Part shown: positions 1-9,424 of the stretch, one piece after another | Layout: the number at the start of each line of letters is the position of its first letter | Numbering within the stretch: position 1 is the first letter of the stretch | Source: JBBWZH01 sp035544115 | GTDB lineage: Bacteria; Actinomycetota; Actinomycetes; Mycobacteriales; CADCTP01 | Direction: 5' to 3' | Assembly: GCA_963714145.1 (NCBI GenBank) | Contig: OY970235.1 | Location: 5,518,001 to 5,582,000, forward strand | Length of the DNA stretch: 64,000 bases | Notes under the pieces: generated by a model | Seen by the model: the letters and a program-made list of their open reading frames with translations, nothing else | The model's database searches: none | What the model was told of the DNA's origin: nothing | Made by a program: the position numbers and the translations under genes

Positions 1-2
1 AC

Positions 3-845
3 TCGGTCACCGGGGTGCTGGCCGCCCGCAACCGGTCGGTGATCAAGCGCAACATGGCCGCGCTGCCGGCGTACTCGCTGGTGCTCGGGCTGATCGCGCT
101 GCTCGGCTACGCCGCGATCGCCGCCGGCATCAAGCCGATCGTCACCAACGGCAAGGCGGACGCGAACACGGTGATCCCGCTGCTGTACGACAGCCTCTTC
201 CCGAGCTGGTTCGCCGGCATCGCGTTCGCGGCGATCGCGATCGGCGCGCTGGTGCCGGCCGCGATCATGTCGATCGCGGCGGCGAACCTGTTCACCCGCA
301 ACATCTACAAGGAGTACCTGCGGCGCGATGCCAGCCCGGCCGACGAGGCCCGGGTCAGCAAGCTGGCCTCGCTGGTGGTCAAGGCCGGCGCGGTGGTGGT
401 GATCCTGCTGCTCGACCCGCAGTTCTCGATCGACCTGCAGCTGATCGGCGGGGTGATCATCCTGCAGACGCTGCCGGCGATGGTGCTCGGCCTCTACACC
501 CGCTGGTTCCACCGCTGGGCGCTGCTGGCCGGCTGGCTGGTCGGCATGCTGGCCGGGATCTGGATGCTCTGGCTCACGCCCGCGGTCAACGTCGGCACCG
601 GCCAGCGGATCCGGCCGCACTGGGGCGGCGCCCAGTTCGCCCTGTCGCACTGGGGCTTCGACACCAGGGTGACGATCTACGCGGGAATCGTGGCGGTGGT
701 GCTGAACCTGCTGGTGGCCGCGATCCTGACGCCATTCTTCCGCGGCTCGCCGGCCGGCGAGGACGCCACCCGCGAGGACGACTACCACGCCGACGCAGGC
801 GCCGCGGGGGTCAAGCCACTCCCCGCCGAGGCCGGCATCGGCTGA
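3..845 (+). CDS. Sodium:solute symporter, C-terminal part (5' end outside window)
   Basis: Open from the first in-frame codon at the window edge, so the gene starts upstream. The visible 280 residues carry several hydrophobic helices and the loop 'NLFTRNIYKEY', followed by 'LQLIGGVIILQTLPAMVLGLY', which resemble the C-terminal half of SSS-family monocarboxylate (acetate/pyruvate) symporters of the MctC/ActP type. These import organic acids with sodium across the cytoplasmic membrane. The tail after the last helix is short and acidic. The substrate is inferred from resemblance only; the family assignment is firmer than the substrate. Confidence 0.75.
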   Translation, partial: SVTGVLAARNRSVIKRNMAALPAYSLVLGLIALLGYAAIAAGIKPIVTNGKADANTVIPLLYDSLFPSWFAGIAFAAIAIGALVPAAIMSIAAANLFTRNIYKEYLRRDASPADEARVSKLASLVVKAGAVVVILLLDPQFSIDLQLIGGVIILQTLPAMVLGLYTRWFHRWALLAGWLVGMLAGIWMLWLTPAVNVGTGQRIRPHWGGAQFALSHWGFDTRVTIYAGIVAVVLNLLVAAILTPFFRGSPAGEDATREDDYHADAGAAGVKPLPAEAGIG

Positions 846-860
846 CCCGACCGCCCATCC

Positions 861-976
861 CCGGCGGCCGCCGCGGTCCACCCCGGACCCGGCGGCCGCC
901 GCGGTCCACCCCAAGCCGACGGGCAACCCGCCCGAGCCGACGGGGCAGCCGCCCGAACCGGCGGGGGCAGCCGGGC
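861..976. repeat. Short GC-rich direct repeats downstream of the symporter
   Basis: Two copies of a 24-bp unit at 861-884 and 889-912 (period 28) are followed by three degenerate 21-bp units starting at 914, 935 and 956 that begin AGCCGACGGG. No gene is visible between 846 and 1058. The array lies in the 3' flank of the symporter, like other short arrays in this window. Confidence 0.7.
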
Positions 977-1058
977 CGGGCGCCCGCCTGGATTCGCCCC
1001 GCGGCCGGCAGGTGCGGCGATCCACCCGAGTGGCCCGGCGACGGCGGGCCGGTGCTCA

Positions 1059-1064
1059 TAAGGT
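1059..1064 (+). promoter_or_regulatory. -10 box TAAGGT of a leaderless promoter
   Basis: TAAGGT fits TANNNT and ends 6 nt before the GTG at 1071, the spacing expected when transcription starts at the start codon. No Shine-Dalgarno sequence is present. Confidence 0.5.
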
Positions 1065-1070
1065 GGGTCC

Positions 1071-1559
1071 GTGCAGATTCGGCAGGCGCGGCCGGCGGAG
1101 TACGCCGCGGTCGGTGAGCTGACCGCACAGGCCTACCTGCACGACGGCCTGCCGGACTGGGCCGCGCCGTACCTGGCCGAGCTGCGCGACGCCGCCGCCC
1201 GGGCCGCCGCGGCCGACCTGCTGGTCGCCGTGGACGCCGGCGGGACGCTGCTCGGCACGGTCACCTTCACCCCGCCCGGATCCCGGTACGGGGAGATCAC
1301 CGACGGGCCGGCCGAGGCCGGGTTCCGGATGCTCGCGGTGGCCGCCGCCGGGCAGCGCCGGGGCGTCGGCACCGCGCTGGTGCTGGCCTGCATCGACCGG
1401 GCCCGGGCGGCCGGCTGTGCCCGGCTGCGGCTGTCCACCGCGCCGCGGATGGCCGCCGCGCAGCGGCTGTACGAGCGGCTCGGCTTCGTCCGTACCCCCG
1501 AGCTGGACTGGGCCCCGAGCAGCGTCGCCCTGCTCACCTACGTACTGGAGCTGGCATGA
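1071..1559 (+). CDS. GNAT family N-acetyltransferase
   Basis: A 162-residue protein with the GNAT fold signature: a beta-strand with 'MLAVAAAGQRRGVGTALV' (residues about 85-102) is the acetyl-CoA pyrophosphate loop (Q/RxxGxG/A), and 'ARLRLSTAPRMAAAQRLYER' then 'LGFVRTPEL' is the usual C-terminal motif. It transfers an acetyl group from acetyl-CoA to an unknown amine in the cytoplasm. Length is normal. The GTG start is chosen because a -10 box lies 6 nt upstream. Its stop codon overlaps the ATG of the next gene (ATGA), so the two are probably translationally coupled. Confidence 0.85.
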   Translation: MQIRQARPAEYAAVGELTAQAYLHDGLPDWAAPYLAELRDAAARAAAADLLVAVDAGGTLLGTVTFTPPGSRYGEITDGPAEAGFRMLAVAAAGQRRGVGTALVLACIDRARAAGCARLRLSTAPRMAAAQRLYERLGFVRTPELDWAPSSVALLTYVLELA

Positions 1560-1732
1560 CCTACTGCGACCGGTGCGGCGAGCCGCTGGCCGGCGGCCAC
1601 CAGAACTGCCGGCAGGCCCGGACGCTGGAGCCGCCGCGGTACTGCCCGGACTGCCGGCGCCGGCTGGTCGTCCAGGTCACCCCGACCGGCTGGACCGCCC
1701 GCTGCGTCCAGCACGGCCAAAGCTCCGGCTAG
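1556..1732 (+). CDS. bsaP: Small Cys-rich protein resembling biotin synthase auxiliary protein BsaP
   Basis: A 58-residue protein. It has an N-terminal 'YCDRCGEPL' CxxC pair, a central 'PPRYCPDCRRRLVVQVTP' pair, and 'TGWTARC' near the C terminus: six cysteines in all, in the pattern I recall for the actinobacterial BsaP family, an iron-sulfur protein that supports biotin synthase BioB. ATG 1556 overlaps the GNAT stop (ATGA). bsaP usually sits beside bioB; bioB is not visible here, but a biotin carboxylase/biotin carrier operon lies about 1 kb downstream. The family call is from memory of the motif and could be confused with a generic zinc ribbon. Confidence 0.65.
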   Translation: MTYCDRCGEPLAGGHQNCRQARTLEPPRYCPDCRRRLVVQVTPTGWTARCVQHGQSSG

Positions 1733-1740
1733 CCCCCGGC

Positions 1741-1767
1741 AAAGGGAAACCCTTTCCCGAACGGGAA
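1741..1767. other. Overlapping small inverted repeats
   Basis: AAAGGG-AAA-CCCTTT (1741-1755) overlaps GGGAAA-CCC-TTTCCC (1744-1758), which abuts TTCCCG-AA-CGGGAA (1754-1767). The stretch is noticeably less GC-rich than its surroundings. It lies just after the bsaP-like gene and about 90 nt before the phosphatase gene, so it may be a weak terminator or an operator. Function is not determinable by eye. Confidence 0.4.
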
Positions 1768-1857
1768 GCATCACAACTCGGCTGTTCGGCTGGCGGGAGC
1801 CGGCCCGCGGTGGCAGCGTGACCGCGTCTCGTACCCCGCGACAGGCCAGGAGGAACC

Positions 1858-2691
1858 GTGACCAAGCTGCGTGAGCGGCTGCCCGTACGCAAGACGGTCT
1901 TATCGCTGGCGGCGGTGACCGCGCTAGCCGGGCTGCTGTCCGGCGGGGTGGCGGACGCCACCGGGCCCGGCCACGACCGGGCGGTGCCAGCGCCGCCGGC
2001 CGCGCCGACCAGTGCCAGCCAGATCCAGAACATCGACCAGGTGAAGACCGCGATCAAGGCGTACTACGGCGACACCGTGGTCGGCACCGAGCACGTCCCG
2101 TCCGCCACCGGCGCGTACGCGAACGAGGTGGCCGGCATCGAGGCGGTCGCGAAGCGGTACCTGAGCGCCCGGCTGTCCCAGCGGCACGGCCACGGGCCCC
2201 GGCCGGCCATCCTGCTGGACGTGGACGACACCTCGCTGGTGACCTACAACTACGAGATCGCCGTCAACTTCGTCTTCAACCCGGTCTCCCAGGCCGAGTA
2301 CGTCAACGGCCAGCGGTTCCCCGCGGTCCCCGGGATGCCGCAGCTGGCCAACTGGGCCGACGCGCACGGCATCACCGTGTTCTTCCTGACCGGCCGCAAC
2401 CACGCCCAGCGCGAGGGCACCGCCGGGAACCTGACCAAGGTCGGTTTCACCGTGCCGGTGGACGAGCCGCACCTCTACCTGAAGTACCTCGCCACCGACC
2501 CGGCGTTCCCGGCCTACCTGCCGTGCGCGCCGACCTGCACCACCACCGAGTACAAGTCGCTGACCCGCCAGCACATCGAGTCGCTCGGGTACGACCTCAT
2601 CGGCAACTTCGGCGACCAGTTCAGCGACCTGAACGGCGGCTTCGCCGACCGCACGTTCAAGCTGCCCAACCCCATGTACTTCCTGCCGTAG
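1858..2691 (+). CDS. Secreted HAD-superfamily acid phosphatase
   Basis: A 277-residue protein with an N-terminal signal peptide (basic start, hydrophobic residues about 15-35). HAD motif I is 'ILLDVDDTS' (nucleophile Asp and general acid Asp), motif II 'VFFLTGRNHAQR', and the acidic motif IV 'IGNFGDQFSDLNGG'. This matches the acid phosphatase subfamily B/plant-type group (PF03767), which hydrolyses phosphomonoesters outside the membrane using Mg2+. The GTG start at 1858 has a strong AGGAGG Shine-Dalgarno immediately upstream. A hairpin follows the stop. The substrate is not evident. Confidence 0.85.
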   Translation: MTKLRERLPVRKTVLSLAAVTALAGLLSGGVADATGPGHDRAVPAPPAAPTSASQIQNIDQVKTAIKAYYGDTVVGTEHVPSATGAYANEVAGIEAVAKRYLSARLSQRHGHGPRPAILLDVDDTSLVTYNYEIAVNFVFNPVSQAEYVNGQRFPAVPGMPQLANWADAHGITVFFLTGRNHAQREGTAGNLTKVGFTVPVDEPHLYLKYLATDPAFPAYLPCAPTCTTTEYKSLTRQHIESLGYDLIGNFGDQFSDLNGGFADRTFKLPNPMYFLP

Positions 2692-2715
2692 CCGGGCCCG
2701 GCGGCGGGCGGCCGG

Positions 2716-2744
2716 TCGCCCGGGTGGTCATTCCACCCGGGCGA
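2716..2744. terminator. Bidirectional hairpin between convergent genes
   Basis: A perfect 12-bp stem (TCGCCCGGGTGG / CCACCCGGGCGA) with a 5-nt loop. It serves the phosphatase on + and overlaps the last codons and stop of the biotin carrier gene on -. There is no T-tract, as is common in high-GC actinobacteria. Confidence 0.7.
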
Positions 2745-2943
2745 TCAGGTCACCTTCCTGGACGACATCGCCTTCCGATACGGCCAGCTCGATGATCGTG
2801 CCGGCGGCCTCGCTGACCACCGGAATCTCCATCTTCATGGACTCGAGAATGACCAACGTGTCGCCGTCCTGGACCGGATCGCCCTGGGCCACCAGCACCT
2901 TCCACACGTTGGCCACCATCTCGGCGTGGATCTCCTCGGCCAC
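2728..2943 (-). CDS. Biotin carboxyl carrier protein (small biotin/lipoyl attachment protein)
   Basis: A 71-residue protein with 'LVILESMKMEIPVV'; the Lys of MKM is the biotinylation site. The whole protein is one biotinyl domain of two symmetrical halves, without the long N-terminal linker of classical AccB. It carries CO2 between a biotin carboxylase and a carboxyltransferase. I prefer GTG 2943 (protein beginning MAEEIHAEM) because GGGGAG lies 5 nt upstream; GTG 2949 is an alternative. It starts 35 nt after the biotin carboxylase stop, so the two form an operon. The partner carboxyltransferase is not in the window. Confidence 0.9.
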   Translation of the reverse strand: MAEEIHAEMVANVWKVLVAQGDPVQDGDTLVILESMKMEIPVVSEAAGTIIELAVSEGDVVQEGDLIARVE

Positions 2944-2978
2944 GATCACTCCCCTGTCTCGTCAGCGCCAGAATGGTG

Positions 2979-4337
2979 TCAGGAACGCAGCCGGGCGACC
3001 AGCCCGGTGTCGTAGTTGCCGGCCAGGAAATCCGCGTCGGCAAGGAGCTCCGCGCAGAACGGCAGGTTGCACTTCGGACCCTCCACAGTGAACTCCGCCG
3101 CCGCGGCCCGGAGCCGGTCGAGCGCCTCGGCCCGGTCGGCGCCCCACGCGCAGAGCTTTGCCAGCAGCGGGTCATAGTAGGGCGTGACCGTGTCACCGGC
3201 GGCGTAGCCCGAATCGACCCGGATGCCCGCGCCGGTCGGCTCATCCCACCGGCTGATCTTGCCGGGGCCGGGCAGGAACCGCTTCGGGTCCTCGGCGTAC
3301 ACCCGGAACTCGACCGCGTGCCCGTTCGGCACCAGCGGCCGGTCGGCGGCGAAGCTGACCGGCTCGCCGGCCGCGATCAGCAGCTGCTGCTCGACCAGGT
3401 CGACGCCGGTGACCAGCTCGGTCACCGGGTGTTCCACCTGCAGCCGGGTGTTCATCTCCAGGAAGAAGTAGGCCTCCGGGTGCCCGGCGTCGCCACCGGT
3501 GGGAACCAGGCACTCGACCGTGCCGGCGTTGCGGTAGCCGACCGCGCTGGCCGCCTGCACGGCACCGGCCAGCATCCGGGCCCGCAGCGCGGCGCTGATC
3601 CCCGGCGACGGCGTCTCCTCGAACACCTTCTGGTGCCGGCGCTGCACGGAGCAGTCCCGCTCGCCGAGCGCCACCACCGTGCCGTCGGCGAGCCCGAGTA
3701 CCTGCACCTCGATGTGCCGCGCGCTCGGGATGTACCGCTCCAGCAGGATCTTCGGTGAGCCGAAGAACCGCTCGGCCCGGGTGCGCGCCGTCTCGAACGC
3801 GGCGGTCAGCCCGGACTCATCCTCCACAATGGACATGCCGATACCGCCACCGCCGGCGGACGCCTTCACCATCAGCGGGTAGCCGACGTCGGCCGCGGCG
3901 GCGAGCGCCGCCGTCAGGTCGGTGACCGGCTCGGCGGTGCCCGGCGCCACCGGCACCCCGGCCGCGGTCATCGTGTTCCGCGCGGTCACCTTGTCGCCCA
4001 TCAACTCGATGACGTCGGCCGGCGGCCCGATCCAGGTCAGGCCGGCGGCCGCGACCCGGGCGGCGAACACCGGGTTCTCGGCCAGGAAGCCGTAACCGGG
4101 GTGCACCGCCTGCGCCCCGGTCACCTTCGCCGCCTCCAGCACCCGGTCAATGTCCAGATAGGACTCCGCCGCCGGCGCCGGACCGAGCAGCATCGCCTCG
4201 TCCGCCAACCGGACGTGCGCCGCGCCGGCATCCGCCGCCGAATGCACCGCGATCGCCTTCAGCCCAAGCCGCTGGCAGGTCCGGATGACCCGTACCGCGA
4301 TCTCGCCGCGGTTGGCCACCAGAACGGTCTCGAACAC
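2979..4337 (-). CDS. Biotin carboxylase (acyl-CoA carboxylase alpha subunit)
   Basis: A 452-residue protein with the biotin carboxylase N-terminus 'FETVLVANRGEIAVRVI', an ATP-grasp glycine loop 'KASAGGGGIGMSIVEDE' (residues about 160-175), and the active-site region 'EMNTRLQVEHPVTELVTG' (about 285-302). It ATP-dependently carboxylates the biotin on the carrier protein encoded next. The length fits a stand-alone biotin carboxylase (about 450) with no fused BCCP, which explains the separate small carrier. GTG start with GGAGGA 8-10 nt upstream. Because the carboxyltransferase is elsewhere, the acyl-CoA substrate cannot be assigned. Confidence 0.92.
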   Translation of the reverse strand: MFETVLVANRGEIAVRVIRTCQRLGLKAIAVHSAADAGAAHVRLADEAMLLGPAPAAESYLDIDRVLEAAKVTGAQAVHPGYGFLAENPVFAARVAAAGLTWIGPPADVIELMGDKVTARNTMTAAGVPVAPGTAEPVTDLTAALAAAADVGYPLMVKASAGGGGIGMSIVEDESGLTAAFETARTRAERFFGSPKILLERYIPSARHIEVQVLGLADGTVVALGERDCSVQRRHQKVFEETPSPGISAALRARMLAGAVQAASAVGYRNAGTVECLVPTGGDAGHPEAYFFLEMNTRLQVEHPVTELVTGVDLVEQQLLIAAGEPVSFAADRPLVPNGHAVEFRVYAEDPKRFLPGPGKISRWDEPTGAGIRVDSGYAAGDTVTPYYDPLLAKLCAWGADRAEALDRLRAAAAEFTVEGPKCNLPFCAELLADADFLAGNYDTGLVARLRS

Positions 4338-4423
4338 GCCCGACTCCTCCCGTTCACCGTCATCTCCGGCGCGCCCCGCGCGGTTCGAGCCAGTTGGCCG
4401 GCGTAGTCAGGGACACTATCCGG

Positions 4424-5551
4424 ATGGGGCTGGTGCTGGTGACCCTGGTGCTCGCCGTGCTGGTGGGCTGGGCGCTCGGTGGCCGGTTGAGCCACCTGGA
4501 GCAGTTGCCGTACCGGAGCCTGCCGTTGCTGGGCGGTGCTCTGGTGGCGATGCTCGGCGGCACCCTACTGGCCCTGGCCGGGCTGCCGCCGCGGCCCACC
4601 CAGGGGCTCGGGCTGGCCGTCGCTGCCGGCCTCACCCTCACCTTCTGCCTGCGCAGCCGGGCGGTCGCCGGGCTCGGCCTGGTCAGCGCCGGCCTGCTGC
4701 TGAACGCGTTGGTGATCCTCGCGAACGGGGGGATGCCGGTCTCCGCGGCCGCCTCGCTGCGGGCCGGGTTGGACCCGGCCGCCGCGGCGGCCGGCCCGCG
4801 GCACCAGCCCGAGGACGGGTCGACCAGGCTGCGTCCGCTGGGCGACGTGATCCCGGTACCGCTGCCGGCCCGGCCGGAGGTGGTCAGCGTCGGTGACCTG
4901 CTCGGCGCCGCCGGCCTGGCCCAGCTCATCGTCAGTGCCATGCTGCTCGGCCACCGCCCCGGCCGGCCCGCCCCCGCCGGCGCTCCAGTCGGTGCCCCCG
5001 GCGGCGTGGCCCGACCGGTCCGGCCCGGGCCGTACCGGCGGCGTGGCCCGGCCCGCTCGCCGGCCGGCGCGCACCGACCGGCCGGCCACCGGCCCGGCGG
5101 CCCACCGGGCGGCTCCGCACCGGACAGCGCACCGCCCGACAGCGCACGTCCCGACGGGGAACCGGCCGGCAGCGCACCGCCGCGCGGGGAACCGGCCGAC
5201 AGCGCACGTCCCGACGGGGAACCGGCCGACAGCGCACGTCCCGGCGGGGAACCGGCCGGCAGCGCACCGCCCGGCGGGGAACCGGCCGGCAGTGCACCGC
5301 CGGGCGGGGAACCGACGGACGATCATCCGCCGGCGCTCGAGCCGGCCCTGGCACTTGCGGCGGCGCTGAGCTCGCGCGGCTCCGGCCCGGCCCCGCCGGC
5401 GGTGCGGCGGGCGGCGCACGTGCTGGTGGCCGAGAAGCGGGGTTCGATGACGGTCTGGCGGGCCGCCCAGGAGGCCGACCGGAGCAACGGCCGGGCCCGG
5501 CCGCCGGTCGATCTGGACGGTGAGCCGGCGCCGCGTGGCGGGGCTACCTGA
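4424..5551 (+). CDS. DUF5317-type membrane protein with repetitive Pro/Ala/Glu tail
   Basis: A 375-residue protein from ATG 4424 (an upstream in-frame start at 4394 would add ten residues). Residues 1-about 175 contain four or five hydrophobic segments and the stretch 'NALVILANGGMPVSA' followed by 'LRPLGDVIPVPLP', typical of DUF5317 proteins of unknown function. The C-terminal half is hydrophilic and low in complexity, with tandem GEPAxSAxPx decapeptides (DNA 5156-5315). It is convergent with rsrA. The membrane half is the conserved part; the tail is probably lineage-specific. Confidence 0.65.
   Translation: MGLVLVTLVLAVLVGWALGGRLSHLEQLPYRSLPLLGGALVAMLGGTLLALAGLPPRPTQGLGLAVAAGLTLTFCLRSRAVAGLGLVSAGLLLNALVILANGGMPVSAAASLRAGLDPAAAAAGPRHQPEDGSTRLRPLGDVIPVPLPARPEVVSVGDLLGAAGLAQLIVSAMLLGHRPGRPAPAGAPVGAPGGVARPVRPGPYRRRGPARSPAGAHRPAGHRPGGPPGGSAPDSAPPDSARPDGEPAGSAPPRGEPADSARPDGEPADSARPGGEPAGSAPPGGEPAGSAPPGGEPTDDHPPALEPALALAAALSSRGSGPAPPAVRRAAHVLVAEKRGSMTVWRAAQEADRSNGRARPPVDLDGEPAPRGGAT
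5156..5315 (+). repeat. Five in-frame 30-bp tandem repeats coding GEPA(G/D)SA(P/R)Px
   Basis: Units start at 5156, 5186, 5216, 5246 and 5276, each GGGGAACCGGCCGRCAGYGC plus a 10-bp variable part, with a partial sixth unit. They encode decapeptides of two alternating kinds (GSAPP and DSARP) within the DUF5317 protein tail. Copy number is likely variable between strains. Confidence 0.9.
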
Positions 5552-5584
5552 GCGGGCCTACCCGAGCGGGCCGCCGGCGCGGGC

Positions 5585-5869
5585 CTACTCGGCCCGGTAT
5601 TCGACCTGCGTGGTCTCCAGGTAGACCTCGCGCAGCCGCAGCACCACCCGCTCGCGCAGCGTCTCCGGCGCGGTGTCGTTGCCGCAGCAGCGCGCCACCA
5701 GCGCCCGCACCTCACGCTCGATGCCGAACTTGCGCAAGCACGGGGAGCACTCGTCCAGGTGCATGCGGATCCGGTCGCGCCGCTCGGTGTTCACTTCACC
5801 ATCCAGGTAGAGGAACACGTCGGCGAGTACCTCGCCGCAGTCCGTCTCATGCGGCTCACCACAACTCAT
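5585..5869 (-). CDS. rsrA: Zinc-binding anti-sigma factor, RsrA type
   Basis: A 94-residue protein when started at ATG 5869. It reads MSCGEPHETDC at the N terminus and has C3, C11, H37, C41, C44, C61 and C62, the same positions as Streptomyces coelicolor RsrA; only C31 of that protein is replaced (Arg). The core is the ZAS motif HLDECSPC (HxxxCxxC). RsrA binds SigR in the reduced state and releases it when C11 and a partner Cys form a disulfide, switching on thiol-stress genes. It lies 106 bp downstream of the sigma gene on the same strand rather than overlapping it. A longer frame to 6022 exists but its extra residues look non-coding. Confidence 0.9.
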   Translation of the reverse strand: MSCGEPHETDCGEVLADVFLYLDGEVNTERRDRIRMHLDECSPCLRKFGIEREVRALVARCCGNDTAPETLRERVVLRLREVYLETTQVEYRAE

Positions 5870-5975
5870 CGCGCACCTCGCATCGGCCGAGCCGCAACCG
5901 ACCGCCGGACCGCCGGATGGAACGACGCCCCAGATCCGCGCTGTCCGCGGACACGGGTCGCCGCGGGCGCCTCCG

Positions 5976-6746
5976 TCACGACGCCTCCTCGTTCGCGCTG
6001 GCGCGGACCAGACCGCGCTCACGTGCGTAGTCGCCCAGCAACCGCTGCAGCCCCCGGCGCCCGCGGTGCAGCCGGGACATCACGGTCCCGATCGGAGTGC
6101 CCATGATGTCGGCGATCTCCTTGTAGGAGAATCCTTCGACGTCGGCGAGGTAGACGGCCAGCCGGAAGTCTTCCGGCAGCCGCTGCAGCGCCTCTTTCAC
6201 GTCGGAATCCGGCAGGTGGTCGAGCGCCTCCATCTCCGCCGACCGCAGGCCGGTGGAGGTGTGCGACTCGGCGGCGGCCAACTGCCAGTCCTCGATGCTG
6301 TCGCTGGCCGACTGCTGCGGCTGCCGCTGCCGCTTGCGGTACGTGTTGATGAACGTGTTGGTGAGGATCCGGTACAGCCAGGCCTTGAGGTTGGTGCCCG
6401 CCTCGAACTGGTGGAAGGCCGCGAACGCCTTCACGAACGTCTCCTGGACCAGGTCTTCCGCGTCGGCCGGGTTGCGGGTCATCCGCATCGCCGCCGCGTA
6501 GAGCTGGTCCAGGAACGGGAGGGCGTCCCGCTCGAAGCGCGCTCGGCGCTGCTCAGCGGTCTCCTCCACCGGCTCTCCCGTCTCGATCGGCCGCGGCACG
6601 GGCCGCCTGACGGGCGCCGCGCTCGTGTCGGTCTGCTGCGGGGAGGATACGCGCGTCTGGCCGCTGCCCGCCGGGACGGTGGCCGGTACCCAGGCCGGCC
6701 ACTCGCGCGGATCGGCACTTGTCGGAACCGCCAAGCCTCTCATCAT
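5976..6746 (-). CDS. sigR: ECF sigma factor SigR (thiol-oxidative stress), long isoform
   Basis: A 256-residue protein. Sigma region 2 includes 'RMTRNPADAEDLVQETFVKA' and 'NLKAWLYRILTNTFINTYR'; region 4 includes 'LPEDFRLAVYLADVEGFSY' and 'KEIADIMGTPIGTVMSRLHR'. This is close to S. coelicolor SigR and M. tuberculosis SigH. The conserved part begins near residue 62 (ETAEQRRARFERDAL), so the protein starting at 6746 carries an N-terminal extension of about 50 residues. An in-frame GTG at 6599 would give a 207-residue short form. A SigR-type promoter lies 27-53 nt upstream of 6746. It directs RNA polymerase to disulfide-stress genes and is controlled by RsrA next door. Confidence 0.92.
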   Translation of the reverse strand: MMRGLAVPTSADPREWPAWVPATVPAGSGQTRVSSPQQTDTSAAPVRRPVPRPIETGEPVEETAEQRRARFERDALPFLDQLYAAAMRMTRNPADAEDLVQETFVKAFAAFHQFEAGTNLKAWLYRILTNTFINTYRKRQRQPQQSASDSIEDWQLAAAESHTSTGLRSAEMEALDHLPDSDVKEALQRLPEDFRLAVYLADVEGFSYKEIADIMGTPIGTVMSRLHRGRRGLQRLLGDYARERGLVRASANEEAS

Positions 6747-6772
6747 CCCTCCGGGTAGCTGATTGGTGCCGG

Positions 6773-6799
6773 AACACCGCCCGCACCCGATGGGATTCC
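6773..6799 (-). promoter_or_regulatory. SigR-type autoregulatory promoter GGAAT-N19-GTT
   Basis: On the minus strand GGAAT (6799-6795) is followed after exactly 19 nt by GTT (6775-6773), matching the SigR/SigH consensus GGAAT-N18/19-GTT. It lies just upstream of sigR, so transcription would begin about 15-20 nt before the long-form start. It predicts positive autoregulation. Confidence 0.75.
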
Positions 6800-6893
6800 C
6801 GATGCCGCGTCATGCAGACCGTCGTCCGGCCATACCGCCGGCCGCGAACCGGACACTCCGGCATCGTCCGGACGGCCGCGACCTGCCGGCGAG

Positions 6894-8615
<1,722 letters not shown>

Positions 8616-8677
8616 GCCCGACACCGTGGCATCACCCGCCAGCCGGTGCAACGGCGGCCATCGTGCGCCGGGGTGGC

Positions 8678-8683
8678 TATGGT
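8678..8683 (+). promoter_or_regulatory. -10 box TATGGT of a leaderless promoter
   Basis: TATGGT fits TANNNT and ends 7 nt before ATG 8691, which decides the start of the lipoprotein gene over ATG 8679. Confidence 0.5.
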
Positions 8684-8690
8684 GACCGCC

Positions 8691-9386
8691 ATGTCCTGCC
8701 GGATACGCGTCCTGCCGCTCCGGGTGCCCACCCGGATGCCGGGCCGGGCCGGGGTGGCGCTGGTGTTGGGTGGGCTGGTCGCCGGGTGCGTGCCCGAGCA
8801 GGCCAGCGACCCGCTGCCGACGGGCGGGGCGACCGGGCAGGTGGTCGAGGAGCCGGCAACCGGGCCGACGGCACCCGGGTCGGCCGGGACCGGGCCGGCG
8901 GCAACCGGGCCGGCCGGGACCGGGCCGAGCGGGACCGGCTCGGCACCGCCGGTGCCGCAGTTGGTACGGGTCACCAGCAACCCGCCGGACGACCCGGGCC
9001 AGCTCGCGGTGTTCAACGACTACGCGACGTTCTGGCAGCGGGACATGATCGCGCTCATCACCAACGACCTGCAGCGCGCCGGCGTGCTCGACTACCTCAC
9101 CGGCGGGCAGGCGGCCACCACCACCGCCTACATCGGCGACCGGCGCAAACGGCAGGTGCGCACCCTCGGCCTGCTGAAGATCGCGCCGACCGTGCTCAGC
9201 GCCACCGACCGGGCCGCACAGATCAAGGACTGCCTGGATCAGAGCGGCATGTTCGATATCGACAACAAGGGCCGCAAGACCCAGCTGCCGGCGCGGGTGC
9301 CGATGTCGGTCGCCCTGGTCCACACCCCGGACGGCCGCTGGCGGGTCAGCCAGCTGACCCCGACCACCGACCCGTCCTGCCGCTAG
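8691..9386 (+). CDS. Predicted lipoprotein of unknown function
   Basis: A 231-residue protein with a lipobox 'LGGLVAGC' near residue 33 after an Arg-rich start, so it should be lipid-anchored outside the membrane. A Pro/Gly/Thr-rich linker with GPAGTG-like repeats (about residues 50-80) precedes a soluble domain with 'YATFWQRDMIALITNDLQR', 'KDCLDQSG', and a C-terminal 'DGRWRVSQLTPTTDPSC'. The layout resembles nuclear-transport-factor-2-like actinobacterial lipoproteins, but I recognise no named family. It is divergent from the acyl-CoA ligase. Confidence 0.75.
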   Translation: MSCRIRVLPLRVPTRMPGRAGVALVLGGLVAGCVPEQASDPLPTGGATGQVVEEPATGPTAPGSAGTGPAATGPAGTGPSGTGSAPPVPQLVRVTSNPPDDPGQLAVFNDYATFWQRDMIALITNDLQRAGVLDYLTGGQAATTTAYIGDRRKRQVRTLGLLKIAPTVLSATDRAAQIKDCLDQSGMFDIDNKGRKTQLPARVPMSVALVHTPDGRWRVSQLTPTTDPSCR

Positions 9387-9424
9387 TCCAGCCGCTGGCG
9401 CCAGCCCCGGCGCTGCCGCAGGCG

